DNA from: Sellimonas caecigallum
GTDB taxonomy: Bacteria > Bacillota > Clostridia > Lachnospirales > Lachnospiraceae
Reading direction: 5' to 3'
DNA: 64,000 nt
Assembly (NCBI RefSeq): GCF_019754295.1
Contig: NZ_VIRV01000001.1
Span: 62,001 to 126,000 of the forward strand
Below the pieces are notes generated by a model. The model did not search any database, was not told where the DNA came from, and was given only the letters and a program-made list of their open reading frames with translations. This document shows, piece after piece, positions 61,763 to 64,000 of the stretch (position 1 is the stretch's first letter; every line of letters starts with the position of its first letter). Both the position numbers and the translations under genes were made by a program.

Positions 61763-62860
61763 ATGGCAGGTTCATCTTTTGGGAAAGAATTTCAAATCAG
61801 CACATGGGGTGAATCCCATGGTCCGGGCATCGGAGTTGTCATCGACGGATGTCCATCCGGGCTTTCTCTTTGTGCGTCTGACATACAGAAATATCTGAAT
61901 CGCAGGAAGCCGGGACAAAACGCATATACGACCGCCCGCAAGGAAGCCGATGAGGCAGAAATCTTGTCAGGTGTCTTTGAGGGACGTACAACCGGCACTC
62001 CGATTTCCATCCTTGTTCGAAATACAGATCAGCGTTCCCACGACTATAGCCAGATCAAAGAGTGTTATCGTCCTGGGCATGCCGACTATACCTTCGATGT
62101 CAAGTACGGATTTCGGGACTATCGGGGCGGCGGCCGCTCCTCCGGCCGTGAAACCATCGGCAGGGTAGCCGGAGGCGCTGTAGCTTCAGCTCTTCTGAAA
62201 GAGCTCGGCATTACCGTGACAGCTTACACGAAAGCAATCGGTCCGTATGAAATTCCTACGGAGGAATACGATCTCTCCGCCATTTCCAGCAGTCCTCTTT
62301 TCATGCCGCATCTTGGTTATTCCAAAAAGGCAGAAGCATATCTGAAAGAATGTATGGAAAAGAAAGACTCCTCAGGTGGAATCATCGAATGCATTATCGA
62401 AGGAATGCCCGCAGGTATAGGCGAACCTGTCTTTCAAAAACTGGATGCGCTTCTTGCCCACGCGATGCTGTCCATCGGCTCCGTGAAAGGTTTTGAAATC
62501 GGCAGTGGATTTTCCGCTTCCCGCTCAAAAGGAAGTCTGAACAACGATGCTTTTTTCATGGATGAAGGCAAGATCGTTAAAAAAACAAACCATGCCGGCG
62601 GAGTCCTGGGCGGCATGAGCGACGGAAGTCCTGTTTTATTCCGCGTGGCCATCAAGCCTACTCCATCCATCTCCTCCATGCAGCATACCGTCACTTCAGG
62701 TTTGGAAGATACACAGATTTCTATCCACGGCCGTCATGACCCGGTCATTGTACCGCGTGCTGTTGTAGTCGTGGAATCCATGGCTGCCGTCACAGTCGCT
62801 GATCTTCTTCTTCAGAATATGCATTCCAGCATGGACGGTGTCCGCCGTTTTTACCTCTGA
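61763..62860 (+). CDS. aroC: AroC, chorismate synthase
   Basis: 365 residues: FGKEFQISTWGESHGPGIGV start with the flavin-site histidine, YRPGHADYTFDVKYGFRDYR, GGGRSSGRETIGRVAGGAV near residues 118-136, and GVLGGMSDGSPV. Last common step to aromatic amino acids. Own promoter and terminator. Confidence 0.98.
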   Translation: MAGSSFGKEFQISTWGESHGPGIGVVIDGCPSGLSLCASDIQKYLNRRKPGQNAYTTARKEADEAEILSGVFEGRTTGTPISILVRNTDQRSHDYSQIKECYRPGHADYTFDVKYGFRDYRGGGRSSGRETIGRVAGGAVASALLKELGITVTAYTKAIGPYEIPTEEYDLSAISSSPLFMPHLGYSKKAEAYLKECMEKKDSSGGIIECIIEGMPAGIGEPVFQKLDALLAHAMLSIGSVKGFEIGSGFSASRSKGSLNNDAFFMDEGKIVKKTNHAGGVLGGMSDGSPVLFRVAIKPTPSISSMQHTVTSGLEDTQISIHGRHDPVIVPRAVVVVESMAAVTVADLLLQNMHSSMDGVRRFYL

Positions 62861-62877
62861 TCTGAAAAATACGATAG

Positions 62878-62919
62878 AGTGCAGTCTTTTTTACTTTCTT
62901 TTGTAAAAAAGATTGCACT
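62878..62919 (+). terminator. Terminator of aroC
   Basis: AGTGCAGTCTTTTTTAC (62878-62894) pairs with GTAAAAAAGATTGCACT (62903-62919) with one mismatch, followed by TTTTCTTTTTTT. Confidence 0.9.
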
Positions 62920-63030
62920 TTTCTTTTTTTTATGTATAATAGTATCCGGTGCGCTTGTTAAGCAATACTAAACTTTTTGTTTATTTTTATATGACACAGA
63001 TACTGTTTCTGTAAAATCAGGAGAAGCAAA

Positions 63031-63570
63031 ATGAACATAGGTGCAAAAATCAAAGAGCTTCGTATCGCGAAAGGTCTAACTCAAGAGGAACTTGCGGACC
63101 GCTGCGAACTTTCCAAAGGGTTCATCTCCCAACTGGAGCGGGATCTGACGTCTCCTTCCATTGCCACACTTGTAGATATACTGCAGTGTCTAGGGACCGA
63201 TCTCCCGGGCTTTTTTTCGGAAGAAACCGAAGAACAGATCGTCTTTGGGGAAGAAGACTATTTTGAAAAGACGGATTCGGAGCAGAAACTAAAAATCGAA
63301 TGGATCATCCCAAACGCGCAGAAAAATATGATGGAGCCTGTCAGAGTGACCATCGAGCCAGGCGGATCCACATATCCGGATGTCCCCCACGAGGGCGAAG
63401 AGTTCGGTTATGTCTTGTCCGGCAGCATTCAGATTCACGTCGGACCCAAGATCTATAAAGCCAAAAAAGGAGAATCTTTTTACTTTACTCCCCATGCCTC
63501 CCACTATATTACAGCAAATGGGAAGACAGGGGCGAAGTTTATCTGGGTTAGTACACCACCCAGTTTTTAA
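63031..63570 (+). CDS. XRE-cupin transcriptional regulator of a polyamine transporter
   Basis: 179 residues: XRE helix-turn-helix (IKELRIAKGLTQEELADRCE, residues 7-26, and KGFISQLERDLTSPSIATLV) and a cupin domain from about residue 105 (PDVPHEGEEFGYVLSGSIQI, GESFYFTPHASHYITANG). This class regulates polyamine or amino acid genes. It is 23 bases ahead of a potA-like gene, the common clostridial order. AGGAGAAG precedes the ATG. Confidence 0.9.
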   Translation: MNIGAKIKELRIAKGLTQEELADRCELSKGFISQLERDLTSPSIATLVDILQCLGTDLPGFFSEETEEQIVFGEEDYFEKTDSEQKLKIEWIIPNAQKNMMEPVRVTIEPGGSTYPDVPHEGEEFGYVLSGSIQIHVGPKIYKAKKGESFYFTPHASHYITANGKTGAKFIWVSTPPSF

Positions 63571-63593
63571 AATGAATTTCGGAGGATAATGCG

Positions 63594-64000
63594 ATGCCAA
63601 ACAAACTGATCGATATCAAAAACATTTCCAAATCATTCGATGACAATCTTGTCCTGGATGATCTTAATCTTTATATCCGGGAAAACGAGTTTCTTACGCT
63701 GCTTGGGCCAAGCGGATGCGGAAAGACGACTCTTCTCAGAATCCTTGGAGGTTTTGAAAAGCCAGATCAAGGACGCATTCTTTTTCAGGGCAAAGATATT
63801 ACCGACCTGGCCCCGAACAAACGTCAGCTCAATACCGTATTTCAGAAATATGCTCTTTTTACCCATATGACTATCGCGGAAAATATTGCGTTTGGTCTGA
63901 AGATCAAAAAGAAATCGAAATCTTATATCCAGGACAAGATCCGCTACGCTCTAAAACTTGTCAATCTGGACGGCTTTGAAAACCGATATCCGGACTCTCT
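63594..64000 (+). CDS. potA: PotA-like spermidine/putrescine ABC transporter ATPase, 3' end outside window
   Basis: Starts at ATG 63594 with GGAGG eight bases upstream. 135 residues are visible: MPNKLIDIKNISKSFDDNLV, Walker A GPSGCGKT at residues 38-45, and Q-loop FQKYALFTHMT near 88-98. The remaining ATPase domain and C-terminus run past the right edge. The upstream XRE-cupin gene supports polyamine transport over another substrate. Confidence 0.88.
   Translation, partial: MPNKLIDIKNISKSFDDNLVLDDLNLYIRENEFLTLLGPSGCGKTTLLRILGGFEKPDQGRILFQGKDITDLAPNKRQLNTVFQKYALFTHMTIAENIAFGLKIKKKSKSYIQDKIRYALKLVNLDGFENRYPDS

Noticed and set aside
1-64000. CRISPR arrays, tRNA and rRNA genes, IS elements with terminal repeats
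   Set aside because: Looked for by eye on both strands. No regular repeat-spacer pattern, tRNA cloverleaf, rRNA segment or transposase was found.

Overview
The window reads as the chromosome of a spore-forming, low-to-mid GC Firmicute of the Clostridia, most likely a Lachnospiraceae gut anaerobe. This is inferred from gene content (spoIVA, a sigK fragment, IreB, DUF1292, the TrmR/U32 pair, class A RNase P RNA, a T-box leader) and not from a database match. No tRNA or rRNA gene and no CRISPR array was seen.

The window has two halves. Positions 1 to about 20,760 are accessory DNA. They hold a mobilization module (DnaC-like ATPase, DUF3847 protein, an RSF1010-type oriT core, a MobA/MobL relaxase split by a frameshift), then a beta-glucan utilization locus (frame-damaged secreted GH16, GH3, a three-gene sugar ABC transporter, two GH94-type phosphorylases, an AraC-type regulator), then a large serine recombinase. 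Positions 20,757 to 64,000 are conserved housekeeping chromosome.

The main observation is the junction. The recombinase stop codon lies in the pentamer AATGA, and from that pentamer onward a second frame encodes the C-terminal 121 residues of sporulation sigma factor SigK with no N-terminal half. This is the architecture of a skin element, the developmentally excised DNA that interrupts sigK in Bacillus subtilis and Clostridioides difficile. Here the element would be over 20 kb, would carry transfer genes and a carbohydrate catabolic cargo, and would extend past the left edge, where the 5' half of sigK should lie.

The core half contains, in order: tRNA and RNA processing genes (trhP-like U32, trmR, rnjA, ruvX, ireB, mtaB, thiI with a cysteine desulfurase, rsmE, prmA); a cysteine desulfidase-like gene and pheA; divergent pyrBI; rnpB and rnhA; spoIVA; gpsA-plsY-der; prs; a T-box controlled aroF-aroB pair; a cell-wall deacetylase; serine and branched-chain amino acid genes (serC-serA, leuB-ilvD-ilvB); yajC-tgt; a YkuD transpeptidase; aroC; and the start of a polyamine-transporter operon cut by the right edge.

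Working model for the accessory half: the GH16 enzyme would cut beta-1,3 or mixed-linkage glucan outside the cell, the ABC transporter would import oligosaccharides, and GH3 plus the two phosphorylases would degrade them, with the AraC-type protein acting on a large inverted repeat between the divergent transcription units. Frame disruptions were seen only in this accessory half, whereas the roughly 43 kb core shows none, so they look like decay or relaxed selection rather than uniformly poor sequence.
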